Below, one piece after another: positions 1 through 13,200 of a DNA stretch of 64,000 nt. How positions within the stretch are numbered: position 1 is the first letter of the stretch; each line of letters starts with the position of its first letter. Position numbers and translations under genes: made by a program. The notes below the pieces were generated by a model, which did no database searches, was not told where the DNA came from, and saw only the letters and a list, made by a program, of their open reading frames with translations. This DNA comes from Crocodylus rhombifer (Eukaryota > Chordata > Crocodylia > Crocodylidae): NCBI GenBank assembly GCA_038503035.1, contig JAVSML010001164.1:124001-188000 (forward strand), written 5' to 3'.

Positions 1-993
1 TCAGCAGAGATACTTTCTAGCACATCAGTTCAAAGGATTCAGCATACTTGCAAGCATACAGTCAATGCTAGGGGCTGGCACAGGCTGGGGGGGAGGGAAG
101 CAGGATCATGGTCCCACCTCCACTGGCATATCCTGCAACTCCTACCAGCAAGGGTGCTTTAGGGAGCAAATTATAACAGTTGAGGCTGGCTGCAGCAAAG
201 GGACCCAAAGAACATGACCCTCAAGTGCCTACAGATCATTCAGGCCCAACCTAGCATGAAGCCCACTGACAATGTAAAAGCTGACTTCAAACTAACTTCT
301 TTAGCATATGCTTTTCTTCAAAAAATAAAACCACACAGCAGCATATCGATTAATGAGCTCTAGCATCTTCCTGCCTGTGTGTATGTGTTTTAGCCACCTC
401 CTCCAGTGCTGAGTTTGCTTCAGGTGTCACACAGATGCCTAGCAATATTCTCTAATACAAGGAGAACAGGACACACTTCCTCTTTTTTGTGTTACAGTGA
501 GTTATTTACAAGCATTTGAGGCTATCACAAATAGTAACAGTCATTCTCAGCATCTGTCAACCAAGTCATTATTATTTACAAATTAACTTACGTTACTTAT
601 AACCTTTGTTCGGATGCAATTCTGTAACACAGCTCTAAAATTCTGCAAACTGGTCCCTTTTAACTTGGTTGCAGAGGGAGACCCTCAAGTTTTGGGTTTT
701 TTTAAACAAAACAAAAGCTGGCTGTTTACAAAGTGCCTCCTTTCCTGCTTATTTTTTCAAGGAGCTGATCAGTCAGTCTGTTTTAGCAAGAAGCTCCTCA
801 GGGAGAAAATTGTGGCAGATAACAGCTGACTGTTATCACAACCCACAATCCACCTCTCCCAAAAAGAGAGACTAAGACTGCTGTCTTCTGACATGGCTTA
901 AAAGTGCAGTCCTTCTGAATACCTCAATTGTCCTCTTATCTACTAAGGCAGCTTCCTTCTCTTTAGGTGACTGGCACATAACTTTAAGCAGCT
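1..993. other. Flank downstream of the EP400-like stop; no gene recognised
   Basis: AT-rich sequence with no clear exon on either strand and no AATAAA or ATTAAA on the minus strand. It could be 3' UTR or a further intron of the EP400-like gene. The small plus-strand frames here show no family resemblance. Confidence 0.5.
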
Positions 994-1275
994 CTAAGTC
1001 CAACAGCAAGAAAAAGAAAAATCAGAGAGGTCTGAATATCTCCTTTGTCCTACAAATATTATTCCCTTTATTTTTGGTAGTTTAGAATTATTTTCAAACT
1101 GTGCATACTTGCTCGGTCTGAGCTTTACTGGGTTGGGTCTGGGTGGAGTAGGAGGGATACTGCTGATCTCCTCAATGAGCTTTCTGGTCACTTTTTCGTT
1201 TGGCAGCCTTTGTGCCGCATAGCGTGTCATTTTGTCTTCCATCCCAATCAGATCAAAGAGAGACATGTCTGTGTG
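994..1275 (-). CDS. EP400-like: EP400-like coding exon 12, with in-frame stop
   Basis: Acceptor AAATTAG at 1276-1277. Encodes [20 protein letters not shown], then [20 protein letters not shown] and [12 protein letters not shown]; human EP400 has LSMFDLIGLENKITRHEAEL and RKLMEEIS. Similarity fades after about residue 60 of the exon and a TAG stop lies at 994-996. I see no convincing donor before the stop, so this may be the terminal exon of a truncated product; a missed donor leading to exons left of the window cannot be excluded. Confidence 0.72.
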   Translation of the reverse strand, partial: HTDMSLFDLIGMEDKMTRYAAQRLPNEKVTRKLIEEISSIPPTPPRPNPVKLRPSKYAQFENNSKLPKIKGIIFVGQRRYSDLSDFSFSCCWT

Positions 1276-4200
1276 CTAATTTTAATTTAAAACAACAAAT
1301 ATAAAGAGAAAAAAAAAAGTCAGACAGTTTTAAAAGCTTACTCAGAAGTAAAGGGTTTTTTTGTCTTGTATAAAACAACTTAAGCCAGTAGGAAACCAGC
1401 ACAGAATCCATACGATTTCACATGAAGCAGCTATAATTGTTTAGGAGATTCTGGTAAGCAAAGCCAAGGCAAATGCTGGGTGGTGTGTAGGAGATGAGAA
1501 GATAGGACAGCAGCCTCAATTTGAATGCAATGTAGGGGTTTCTTCTCCAGTCTGTTTCCTGCCTTCCCAGCACTGAGTCCTAGTCTTGCTTCCCCTGCCT
1601 TTTTATCTCCTTTATCCCACTGCTTTCACAAGCTCCTGGCTTTTCCCCAGTTTCCCCTCAAGCCTAACGCTTTGATTTTTGCATCACTCAACGCAGTTTG
1701 TCATGTTTTTCCTACATTGCTTTCACAACAAAGGCTGCTGATGAAACCATGAGAAATGAAAGTCCTATGACTTAAATACGTGGAGTGTGGCTTCCAGTTT
1801 GCCCAAATGATCTGGCCCAAGAGTCTGATGTAGTTGAAGAAACATTCATAGATTAACTGGCATCTAAATGTGGCAAACACCAGACAGTGCTGATAACTGC
1901 TCAAGCACAGCTTACCATTCATAAATCTAAGCAATCATTCCTAGAAGGGAAAAGCAATTCACTGTGTGCATTAGAAGACCGAACTGCAAGCAGCAAATGC
2001 CACTCCTTTCGATTATACTCCCCCAGTATAGCCAGAATATTTGTTTTTCATAATCTAAGTGTTCCACAAGCACAAAAGGATTTCATTTTTCCACTAACCT
2101 TCCAAAGATCCCATTCCAGGGCATTCAGTACCAATGAAGGAATTGTATACTCTAGTGGCTCCAGTACGTAGGAGGAGCTGGAAAGCCTGGGATTTATCAG
2201 ATCAGGGTGATTACAAATCTTTTGGAGCTGCATCAGAACATGAAGGACACTGACGAAATGCCCGCTCCTGAGAGCTTCTTGAGTTCTGTTTATTAAATAG
2301 AAGTAAACTTAAATCAACTCAATACAAAACTTCATTTCTGGTAGCCCAGCCTACATAGTCTTTCTAGCTCTGTAAACCCTTTTGTGGATCACAAATGTAT
2401 TAACAAAAAATCATAATAGTCTGTTAATACGTAATCAATTTATTGATAAAGCTACTCAACTGCTTTATTGAACACAAGTTTTCTACAGTTGCATTCAGGT
2501 CACTGGAAAGCCAGTGGAACTTAAAAGTGCTGAAACCCTGATCACGCAGGCCGCCAGGTATTAATGCAACTTTCTGTTTCTAAGTCTCTGAGGCTACTTG
2601 AAAAGTAACTATCACTGTGAGAAATATCTATGAACGTGCAAGGTACTTGTAAAATTAAGGCCTTTTTTAACAGAGAGACTACACATTCCAGTTTGAAAGT
2701 GTCATTAAAATTAAACATAATAAAATCATTTAAAGAAAGGTTTGCTAACAACCAGCATAGGACTTCAATTACTTAAACTTAAGAACTGAATCTGAACACA
2801 GCTGAGAGAACGCATGCATATTTGTATATGCCAGATTGAAAGTTTGGCATAAGTATTACATACTCATTTAAACTCATTCCCTGTTAAAAAAAATTTCTAG
2901 CAGATTTTTCATGCTCATTTGGGAACACATGAATGACAGAAGTGAGGGTATTTAGTCATCACACCATTTCATTTAGGAAGACTAATCTATCATCCAACAT
3001 ATTCTACGTATGCCTGATCTTTAGTCAAAAGTTTTATGACCAACTATTCACTTAAAAAAAATATTCCTGTTTCAAGTCCTCTTCCTGCAAGACCAATATT
3101 GCCTAACTTGAACAAAAGCAGCAATAAGATCCATGCATTAATTGCGTTTACCTTGGTTGAAACAGAACATCTTTATACATAGCTTTCTGCCGATGAGAAA
3201 AATAACACTTCAGCACATGATCATATTTCTTTGTCAATTGTTTTTCCACTTGTCTTTTGGTTCTTTGAAAAATAAATGGTTGAGTTATCTAAAAAGAAAT
3301 TGAAATCAAGTAATACTTAACTGGTATGTACCCATTGCAACAGATATTCAGATTGAAAGAGGATCTTTAAAATGGACATACTCTATGCAGTCTCAAAGCC
3401 ATTTTCTGATAGTAATCTTCATTCTCCTTTTTAGCTGCATTTGTCACAAAATCCACGCAAGGTCTGGAAATTCCAGGAATCAAAAAACGTACCAGGGTCC
3501 ACAGTTCTATCAAGGAGGTAGGAAGGGGGGGTTCTATCAAGAGTAAGCGATGCTGGCTGTGAAGAGACAGAAAGACAGATACAGGATGAAGTCACTTCAC
3601 AATTTAAATAAGACTTTCACCTTAAATTATACAACAATCAAATTATTTTCTGAACAAAAAATAGATAATACTATACAAGAAAAAATACTGAATTAATGAT
3701 CCAGACCTTTGGAGCCTGCAGAGTGCCTCCCAGTGTTTCTCAGACAAATTGTTAATTTTCTGCCTCTCATCTATGACTAGGTACTTCCACTGCATTTTCG
3801 TGAAGACCTGGTAACTTTTGAACAGTTGCTTGTAGGAAGTAATACATATATTAAAATTGCTCAGTTTCATCCATTCCTGCAACACGAACAAGCCCATCGT
3901 AAAATATTTAATGTTTATATATTTTTAATTAAAAACTAGCAGGTACATTTCCTACTGGGATTAACATCTATTATTTCACACTTTTTTATGAACTTTTTCA
4001 AAGTTTTACATTCTAAAGTGTAAAGAAATGTTCAGTCTGTTTGAATAGCTATACTGTTAATCAGTTAATACAACTTTATTTACTTGTTGAATGTGGCCAA
4101 CCAACTGGAACATACTATAACACATGATAACTATAACCTGATAAATGCAGACTACTATTTTTAAAATGCAACAGAGTCAAAGCATACACACTCTTTAACC

Positions 4201-7200
4201 ATCAGAAGCTTTAACGTCGGCCATCGAGAAAGACCTCAGAAGCTGGATAAATATTAGGGCTGTGCAAAGCTTTGGTCACTGATTCGATTTGGTGAAGGTT
4301 TGGCCCAATTCCGTGGCTGAATTGAACCAAAGGACCCTTTAATTTCCCTGAATCAAATTGGAACCCTCCAAATTGATTTGGAAAGATTTGGCAATTCGGA
4401 CTTAGACACAGCTTTAAATGTTTTTTCTACATACCTCAAGGTACCAGGTGGTTCATGAGTGCTGCGATGCTGGGGCAGATGGAGCGTCCCCAGTGTGCTC
4501 AGCAGCAGACCCGGAAGTGGACCAGAAGCACTTCTGGGCCTGCTGCCAAGTGCTCTTGTGGGATGCTCCATGTGCCCCACCATCACAGTGATCATGAGCT
4601 GTGCCTGCTACCTTAAGGTATGTAGAAAAAACATTTAAAGCTGTGTCTGTCTGAATCACTGATTCTCCAAATCAGCATCAAATCTTCAGACTCAGATAAA
4701 TTGAAGTCGGGGACAGTGATCCTAATCAACAAATCAAATCACTGTCCCTGCTGTCAAGGAAACCTGCGCCCGAAAAGAGCAGGGAGTAGTACATAGCAGC
4801 AGCATGCACCACCTGAAACTGGAGCCTGGCTGGCTGGAGCCACACTTTGATTGCTGGCCAGGTGCTGCATGCTGGATCACTACCGCTGAAGCTCCAGGAA
4901 GCCCCCAGGATGGCAGGTAAGGCTGCTAAGGCCAGCAAGGTGCTGGCCCCAGTCTCCCCTACCTCACCCAGGGTAACTTGCTATGCACACCAGAGCATGC
5001 ACGCACAAGCGTTCTCAGGGACAAGTAGCAGTGGCACAATTACATGCCGCTGCTATTTGTCCCTGGGGGACACATGTGCGCTCGTCTGGACGCACCCAAG
5101 AAATTCAGGCCCAGAAAAACAAAGCAGATTATCATCAGCTGAATTCTGGGAAGTAGCTCAGATTGATCACCAAAAGCAAGACAGCACTAGTGCCCATTCT
5201 CGCTCAAAAAAACCCAACTTTCTTTTAAAGGAGTTTACCTGTATAATCAAAAAACAAAAAATGTAGAAGGGAGACAGTCTTGTCCGAACGTTCTTAACTG
5301 GAGCTGCTGCCTACCTTAGTATGGTTAAACAGTGCCTTGAGAATGAAGTTGAAAAGTAAGTTTACGATTTCACAGCTATTTTGGGGGGAAAAATCTCAAG
5401 ATAAATCACGACCAGGCAAACACCATCACAGACACTGTTTGCTAATCATAACACACTGCTTATTTTGCCTTTATGCCATGCTATGCATTTCACAAATGAG
5501 TTTCTTTCAGTACCTGTCTTTTTTCTGCAAATTCTCTTTGCCTAGCAAAATATAGAAAAACCTTCAATTCAGGGCACCAGCGTTCCAGTTCATTTTTCCA
5601 TTTCAACACGTTACAGTTCTGGGCCACAACAAGATGCGGACCCCAGTTACCTATGGAGGTAAACAACAACTGTTGAGAAAAGTGCTACTTATATCAGAGC
5701 CTGTAAAAGAGATGCAACTTGAAGATAGAGCTTAAAGGCCAAGGATGTCCAGACAAATTAGGGATGAGCAATTATTTGGGCCCGTGGGCCACATAGGCAG
5801 TTCCGGGGAGCTGGTGCAGGCTGGTCAGTGCCCCACTCCCTGCCCTCTGCAAAAAGCCCAGAGCCCACTCTCTACAGTTCCTCCCCACCACTGCCACCAG
5901 AGCCCAGCAGCAGCTGAGCGCACAGCCTGGGCCCCAGCCTTGGCCCAAACCTGCTCTGAACTCACCCCAGTCAGAGCAGACCAGCTGGGACCTGTGCACA
6001 CAGCCCTGTCTCTGGCCCGCCCTACACCTGTGCCAGACTGGGCTGCCCACAATGAGCGGTGATGGCAGTCAGGGAGAAGCTGTTATTGGGCACAGGAGAA
6101 AAGCAGCCACCTCCTTGCTGCTGCTGGGCCCATCTGTCTGCAGCCACCCAGCGCCCCCACCCCAGGCTGCTCTGTGGCTCCCTCTGCACTGCCACCTCTA
6201 CTCCACTGACATCATCATGGGCAGGCAGTGGGGGCAGACTGTGGTGGGGACTCTGTGTGCAAGTCCCAGCTGACCCAGAGCTGGTTTACTCCAGTCAGGA
6301 AGGGTCCAGAGCAGGCTGAGCCCAGGCCAGGGCTGTGCACACAAGTCCCCACCAGTACCACAGGGCTGGGGCCAGTGGCAGTGGTCGCTGGAAGAAGCCA
6401 TCGCCATCCGGGCTGCTTAGAAATGCAGTCCAACTGCAGAGCTGCCCCAGCCTTGCTGTGCACCGAGGAGTGGCAAGACTGCCATGGGCCAGATAGCACC
6501 CGAGACAGGCAGGACCGAGGGACTGGCCACAGGCCAGACAAAGTCCCTCTGCAGGCCACATTCAGCTTGGGGGGCTGTATTTTGCCCACCACTGATATAA
6601 AGAGACTTGATTTTAGGTAAGTTTTCCTGATTATTTAAAATAAAAATAAATAACATTGCCAAGTAAAGTATGAGGAATACAGATTTCCAGGTAAAAAAGC
6701 AGCATCGTGTCCTACCTTCACTACAAGCCAGGTGTGCAAATAAGGCAGCAACCTGTATAGTTTTGCCAAGGCCAGCCTCATCTGCAAGAACACCATTAAG
6801 ATTCTTCTCATATAGCTTCACTAACCAGTCCAGCCCAAGCTTCTGATAATCTCGGAGTGTCCCATGTTGTCGGGACGGAGCACAACATTTGATTGCTGTT
6901 GCGATTTGAGCACTGCCTTTAGATAACAGCACTTCTGCAGCAGCAGCAGCAGCAGCAGCAAACTCTGCTACATCTCTCATGCGTTTCTTTATAGCACCTT
7001 TACACTGATCGATGCCAAGGAAAGAGTCCATGAGCACCACTTCCTCTCCAGTGCTTTTCCTGCCACTCACAGATTCTTCCATTTCTACACAAAGAAGTAA
7101 AATCATAAGATGGTCTGTAGCTGTAATTCGTGTTTCAACAACCAATTTGTCACAGTCCATAGCTAAGCATTTAAGAAAATGCTATTTTGTCCATCTTCAT

Positions 7201-10200
7201 TAAGGGTGAAAACAAGAACTCTGGACTAGGACAAACATAAATATTAAGATCTGTTGCACGTAACAATTAAATTTGATATCTCTCCAAGTCAAATACAATG
7301 CCCGGAGACAAACAACAGTTTAAAGACACACTTTTCAAAAGATACCCATTGTGGAAATGTGTCTTGAAAACACACGCATACACTAAACATTGGTATCAAT
7401 TAAATCTGCCCACCTCTTTTGGCTAAATAGGTCAGTTCAGCTTGACAAGCCACGTTTTGCACTTCAACGTTCTCTTGATCTTCCTCTAAATTAAGCATTA
7501 GCAATAGCAAGCAAGAAGGCTAGCAAGTTCTTGCCGTGCCTACAACTTTTCTGCAGCAGGCCAACCATGTATTCACTGAATACGTGTAACCGTCATTTAC
7601 AGAATCTGACCCTTACTGACAGCTGTGCAAGGAACAGCAGCCTCCAAAAATAGACAAGATTGAGAAATATAATGTGCAACACCTAGTACTGAAATCAAAG
7701 GTTAGCTCTATTTACTTTCTGTGAAATTAAAGTTCAGTTTCTTTGCATGTTACAAGGACACCATAGCAGAAGATTTTTATTCTTGATTGCTATACTCTAC
7801 GCTGTTTCCTTTTAAAAACTTTTTAAAGTTAAGAACACAGCTAAGCTAATTAATAATTAAGGTCTGCACGTGCCATTTAAAAAAAAAGAGATAGCACTAA
7901 ACTTGGAACAATTTACCTTTGAAACAGAAATTAAATGGATATAAAAAAGGTATGATAATTAAATAGCAGGTCATAAGATGGTATAAACAAGAAATCCAAC
8001 ATGTATAACTGAAGTAAATTAAAAAACACAACACAGACCTTTGTGATCAGTAAGCAAGGTGATTGCTTCTCCTTTTCTCCCAGGTATTGCTGGATCCTAA
8101 ATAATAAAATATTTATTCACATTATAAAGCCCATACTTCAAAATGAAAGATAAAAAAATACCATCACTAGCAGTTGTAGTTTCATAAGATTATTTCTCAG
8201 TTTCCAAAACTAACTTTACATAATCACACAAACCCTTAGTTAAAATACGTTACAGGGCCCCAGTTTTACAAATACACGTACCAACATGGGTTTCTTCACC
8301 CACCTGAAGCCTCACTGACTACAACAGAACAGTAAGGCCATACACTGAACTCTGCTAATGTCTTTTTAGGGCCAAAACCTAAGTGTGCTTTCAGAAAGGC
8401 CAGATTTGTTTTCCAACAATGAACTTGGAAGAGGGGGAAAACCAAGATTAAAAACATGCATGTCTCATTTTTAAATGAAAACAAAAAATATATTAAAAAA
8501 ATAACAACTTGTAGGAAGGTTCCAACCTTTGACTGTACATCATTACAATTTCTTTCAGAACTGTAACATTACCACAACCAAAAAGCAGACTTATTAATTT
8601 TCTGATTTACCACTACATACCTTAATTCTTCTATTAAGACCTGAAAATTGATAGATTACAGTTAAATGTCACATTTCTAATACTGACCAAAAAAAGCACA
8701 TCTTATGAAACATTTTTAATATATTTTGCCATTGTCATTTGTTTTCACAACCCAAGGGAAAAGTCATATACAGTATTAAGAACTGTAGTAAATGAAAGTC
8801 AGCGAGGGTCTCATTTGTGTTCAATGTTATATAAGAGGACTGAATTCTCTCTGACATCACATGCAACTCCACTGGAATGTGAGTATAGACCAGGGGCGGG
8901 CAATTATTTTGGGCGGAGGGCCACTTACTGAGTTTTGGCAAGCCATCGAGGGCCACATGACAGGCAGCCAAGGGTAGCCAAATATTAATTTTCTAAATTT
9001 TTTAGGGGCCCCGCAGGCCGGATAGAATGGCCTAGTGGGCCGCATCTGGCCCACAGGCCGCATTTTGCTCACCCCTGGTATAGACCCAACTATGTTGGGT
9101 CTCGCTAAGAGGTACCAAATTAAACTCTGCACAGGAGCAAGAGGTTCACAACAGGAAGGTAGGCATTCGGTCATCTCGGAAAGAGCTTCAGCTACTTAAA
9201 AGTAAAAGCTAGCTTCATCCACATGGGAGAGAGAGAAGTCACTTATACAAAACCATGGAGTAAGCCACTTTTGTTAAAATTGTGTTTTGATGGACTTTCA
9301 CTGCTTCCATCTGACTTCTCACCCTGGGGACCAGTTACCTCTTAGTGAATTCTTCCTTCTCTCTTCTAACTCCACTTGCAGTTTTAATTCTACCACCTAA
9401 AAAAAAACAGTATAGAAGAAAGCAGAGGGAAGAGGAGGACAACAGAACACAAATGAGGTTAACTGCCTTTACCCCTAAAGAAACATATGAATTAGTCTAT
9501 ATTTTTCAGCAAGGACAGGCATCCTTCACATGCTGGCTTACCCCCCTAAATCACAGCCAGTTTTTACTGGCTGCTTTAAAATTCATACTTGAAAGAACCT
9601 TAAAATGCTTTGAAATCAGTGATATAGGTTGTAGCCATGTTGGTCTAAGGCAGCGAGGAACTCAAAAATATTGGGTTTGTAGCTATATTACTCTGACAGC
9701 ACAGAACAAAATAACTGCTATGCAGCCAATGATATGGCCCAATTTTTTTTCAATACCATTATTATGCCCCTCTAAGAATTTAGACAACTGTATGGTGTCA
9801 CAATACATGTACCTGTTTAATACTGAACCAGAAATACTCAATTTCTCTGGCAACACAAGCAGCAATGCACCTCAACCGATTCTGTTGCTCTTTCTTGCCT
9901 CTCTCACTCCAGAGTTTCTTATCTTCGTGGTACTGAGTCACACTTCTGACCAGCTGTATAAAAGTATTAGGGGTGTTTCATTTCAGCTTCTCACTCTACA
10001 TTATACCTATTCATTCTACTTGTTACAACGGGTAGACAAGAGCCCAGGCTTACATAATCACCAAAATCATAATCGTTCATACCAGGCTTACATTGGTATT
10101 TTAAACAAAGCATATTAGTCTCACAGCAGGTTAAAACTCCTAACAAGTGTCAGAGATGTGGAAAGTATTGGCATCTTTTGACTAGTTCCTTGGAAAATGC

Positions 10201-13200
10201 CAGACTGTCCCATCAGTGCCTGCTCACTTAATATCCCACAGCTTGAGGTGTCTTTAGACCATTTCAAGAGAGAGACGAAAGATAAGAGAGTTATATTCTA
10301 ACCTACATTCATTTTACTTACATTGCACAACACTAGAAAAATCAACTGCTCCAATCTATCTATCTGCACTGATGCTAGTTGAGTATAGGAAGAACTAAAT
10401 TCCTATACTGAAAACAGAAGGCAACGTGCAGAATTACAGGGTTCTGTGAAAGTACAAAGGAAGCATTTTATGTAGTGTTTTGAAACTATTTCACAATAAC
10501 TCTTAATAACCCTCTTAGAGATGAGTGAATGGGAGGGAAGTTAAGAAAACCACCCAAAGTCACACAGACAGTGGCCTAGCCAAAAAACAGGCCTCCTGAA
10601 TTTTGACTTTCAGTGCCCTGGCTCCACCCATGAGAACACTGCCTGATCTCCAACACTGCATTTGAAACAAATACACCCACATTACCTTCCTGGCAGTTGC
10701 CACTTTCCACCTTCTCTCTTGAGCAAAGTCCGTTGCCATCCACTGCATTTCCTCCAGCAGGTAATCCTGGTGTGATTTGGGTCTTGAAGCTTCCTGAAGC
10801 TTGGGCAAGCGCCTCAGGGACCATAAACCTACCTTCCTGAGGTCTGCTATGCGTCGATGGATTTGGTTTTCCTTAAAACAAGAGAAACCAAAACTTAGCG
10901 CTCACTACATAAACACAAAAGAGTAATCACAGACATTGACACAAGTGACAGAACCAGGCACCACTCTGTTCTCAGACGTGTTCCAAGCATTTTACCTTAC
11001 GCTATATTAAAAGAAAAAATCATCTAATAGCTTTATTGAAGCAGTGATTTGACACCTCAAAAAATACAAGGAAGTTCAAGATAGGGTGATGCTGCCTGAT
11101 AACTTAAAAAAAGAAATATCACGCATTCAAAAGATGAAAGCAATTAAAAGAGAACAGCCTATGTTTTCTTTCCACTGTTACTTAGGAAAGTTGGGGGGAA
11201 GGTGAGATGTTGGCATTGCATGCTGTATGGTTTTATTGTTTGGAAATGAGCAACTGGAGGTTTGAGGAATCGAAATACTTTGGCTGGAAGATCCAGTTTA
11301 TTGGTGCTTTTAAATTTTGGGAAGCAACGCCTCACTCTGGATTGGCACAGATAAATGAAAATGAATGTGCTGCTTGATGCAAATCACTTTTAGCCAGTTG
11401 TGTAAGGTGTTGGGGGAACGCCTTGGCACATCAATACTTTGTGCCATATTGCTTCCTAATGGGCAGTTGCTTTCTGCTGAAAACTGTAGGACCTCCTGTG
11501 AAACCTTACAGAGCTTACAGTGAGAGGCTGTGAGCTATGGGACTCTTCAGCCTGGAAAAATGCAGGCTCAGGGGTGATCTGGTGACCACCTGTAAGTTTA
11601 TCAGGGGTGCGCATCAGGATCTGGGAGAACGTTTGTTCACAGAGCGCCCCAAGGGATGACAAGATCGACTGGTCACAAACTCCTCCCTGACCGTTTCAGG
11701 CTAGACAGAAGGAAAAAACTTCTTTACTGTCCGAGCCCCCAAGGTTTGGAATAGACTACCACCAGAGGTAGTTCAGGCACCTGCCTTAAACACCTTCAAG
11801 AGACATTTGGATGTCTATCATGCTGGGATCCTACGACCCCTGCTGACTTCCTGCCCTTTGGGCGGGGGGCTGGACTCTATGATCTTCCGAGGTCCCTTCC
11901 AGCCCAACGTCTATGAAAAGAGAGGATTCTGCCCACCCACCCCCACCAGAGAAGAGCTTCACTAATAGTTAATCAGTAGTGATTTCTGGCTTAGAAAGGA
12001 CAGCAGGGGGAGCCTCCTATGCTACTTTGACAATCGTGTAGGGAATAATTTTATGAATAAGCTTTGATATATGCACTCACATTGACAATGGGAGCAGAAA
12101 GCTACAGAACGAGGATCTACCTAACTTATCCTGCTAAATGAAGGATTGATACTAACTTCACAAGTGTTTACATCCGAGGTCAGACTGGCATATCTACTGC
12201 ATTTTATCAAACATGTAAAAACCTTTCTGCCACTAGTTGGGATTTCTTCCTTCTTAATGTATAAATACCAAGCAAGAGTCAAAATAACATTCTGTATAGT
12301 TACATCTCTAGTTACCATTCTGTAGGCTCTTATACGGAACAGGTTCTACTCTCTGGAGGAAAAGATCAACTGGACACACTTTTATCAGTTAAGTTGATGA
12401 AGATTCTCTGAATAAGGAAAAGGCAAATACTTCGGCCCTCTCCTTGTGCTCTGTTATTGCTAGAGATCTGCCGGTTTGGTTAAGAGAAACTGGACTACAG
12501 CTACGATTCCCACAGAGCACTCTAAATATGGCCAAGCACAGATTTTTAACCATAAGTTTATCATTAGAATCCAGTTTGCAAGGCATTCCATTAGGAAAAA
12601 TCATTATTGCCATTATTGGCCCCAGTTTGCTCCTTCCCTGGAAATCACAGTTACAGCAAAGACTACATAACCACGAGAAATGAATGACCTCACCTCTAGA
12701 GGTATATGGGGTCTGCCCCAACATGGAAGGAACACATTGTTAGGACACAGTTAAAAGTTAGCGTGCCAAGCCCCATTTGTACCTATTTAAAAGGCAGCTT
12801 CAGGCAGCAAGATTGTCAGCCCAAAGCCTTTCACATGGAAGAAATTCACTTAAGGAAAAAATGTAACTCAGTGCAGTAAAACCAAATAAAATGAGATTTA
12901 AAAAAGTTTTAAAGCACCTGGGTCAGATATTAAGCCAAACAGGAAAAAAAGAAGATTAAGGGATATTTATTGCACAAAAATAAAGAGAAAGCAACAGGAA
13001 TGTGACAGTCTTCTCTAAGACTCTACACTAATTTTTTTTACACCTCACCTGTTCCTTGGAATTTTCTCTTCCCCATAAACACACACATAACCAAGTCGTG
13101 GTGAACGCGTAAGGGGAAAAGCTTACAGGCACTTCCCAAAGCACAGCACAAAATACCACAAGTCCTAAAATATTTCATACAAGATACTTGTATAAAAAGA

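Noticed and set aside
9345..10118. 257-codon open frame on the plus strand
   Set aside because: It runs antisense across the HSA exon and a repeat fragment, has no family similarity and no splice or promoter context.
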